A stretch of 25,491 nt of DNA, taken from assembly GCA_965653225.1 (NCBI GenBank), contig CBFGZI010000050.1:1-25491 (forward strand), given 5' to 3'. The position numbers and the translations under genes were made by a program. This DNA comes from JALZDI01 sp965653225 (GTDB lineage: Bacteria > Actinomycetota > Actinomycetes > Propionibacteriales > Nocardioidaceae). Shown here piece after piece: positions 25,457-25,491 of this stretch (position 1 is the stretch's first letter; every line of letters begins with the position of its first letter). The notes beneath the pieces are model-generated. The model worked only from the letters and a program-made list of their open reading frames with translations. It did no database searches and had not been told where the DNA came from.

Positions 25457-25491
25457 GTGGTCTTCGTGCTCTCGCTCGACCAGCGCTTCAG
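25457..25491 (+). CDS. 5' end of a gene, possibly SatD-like, cut by window edge
   Basis: Only 11 codons are visible: GTG start, reading VVFVLSLDQRF. GGGAG (25445-25449) lies 7 nt upstream, a good ribosome site, and the frame is open to the edge. The opening pattern of hydrophobic residues followed by LDQR resembles SatD-family proteins of actinobacteria, which often begin with a similar TxDQR stretch; with so few residues this is a guess. The preceding palindrome cluster indicates that the gene is regulated at transcription, perhaps by a regulator encoded downstream. Confidence 0.45.
   Translation, partial: MVFVLSLDQRF

Overview
The window is a high-GC chromosomal segment from an actinobacterium. 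Gene content and order fit Propionibacteriales, perhaps Nocardioidaceae, but that placement is an inference from gene families and was not tested by search. The run etfB-etfA / cysteine desulfurase-mnmA / short MetE-like protein-ligA / gatC-gatA-gatB resembles the conserved Rv3029c-Rv3009c neighbourhood of Mycobacterium tuberculosis. GTG starts, ATGA or GTGA stop-start overlaps and promoters with a TANNNT -10 element just before the start codon all fit an actinobacterium. I see no mobile element, prophage, CRISPR array, tRNA or rRNA.

Layout. (1) 1-8381, alpha-glucan metabolism: treS (cut by the left edge) and glgE on the minus strand, a small four-helix membrane protein (DUF2568/YrdB-like), glgP on the plus strand and glgX convergent to it. 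TreS and GlgE belong to the trehalose -> maltose -> maltose-1-phosphate -> glucan route; GlgP and GlgX degrade the polymer. The maltokinase and branching enzyme that complete the route would be expected beyond the left edge. (2) 8498-11873: an enoyl-CoA hydratase, an unrecognised two-helix membrane protein and the electron-transfer flavoprotein pair etfBA, closed by a long nested terminator. (3) 12040-17505: a tightly packed operon of cysteine desulfurase, tRNA 2-thiouridylase mnmA, a short MetE C-domain-like protein and NAD-dependent DNA ligase ligA. (4) 17668-20998: the gatCAB amidotransferase operon. (5) 21137-25371: a lipoprotein glucose/sorbosone dehydrogenase and an alpha/beta hydrolase on the minus strand, divergent from a patatin-like phospholipase and a D-2-hydroxyacid dehydrogenase. 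(6) 25457-end: the first 11 codons of a gene that may be SatD-like, behind a conspicuous palindromic operator.

The genes are mostly ordinary core metabolism. The unexplained signal lies between genes. Two short-repeat clusters, one after gatB (20999-21120) and one between ligA and gatC (17508-17609), share a design: one inverted copy followed by direct copies about 31 bp apart, with a related core GTGRCGCGTY. Other points of interest are a set of probable leaderless promoters, perfect hairpins ahead of etfB and the cysteine desulfurase, palindromes upstream of glgE, and the palindrome ahead of the last gene. No previously undescribed multi-gene system stands out.
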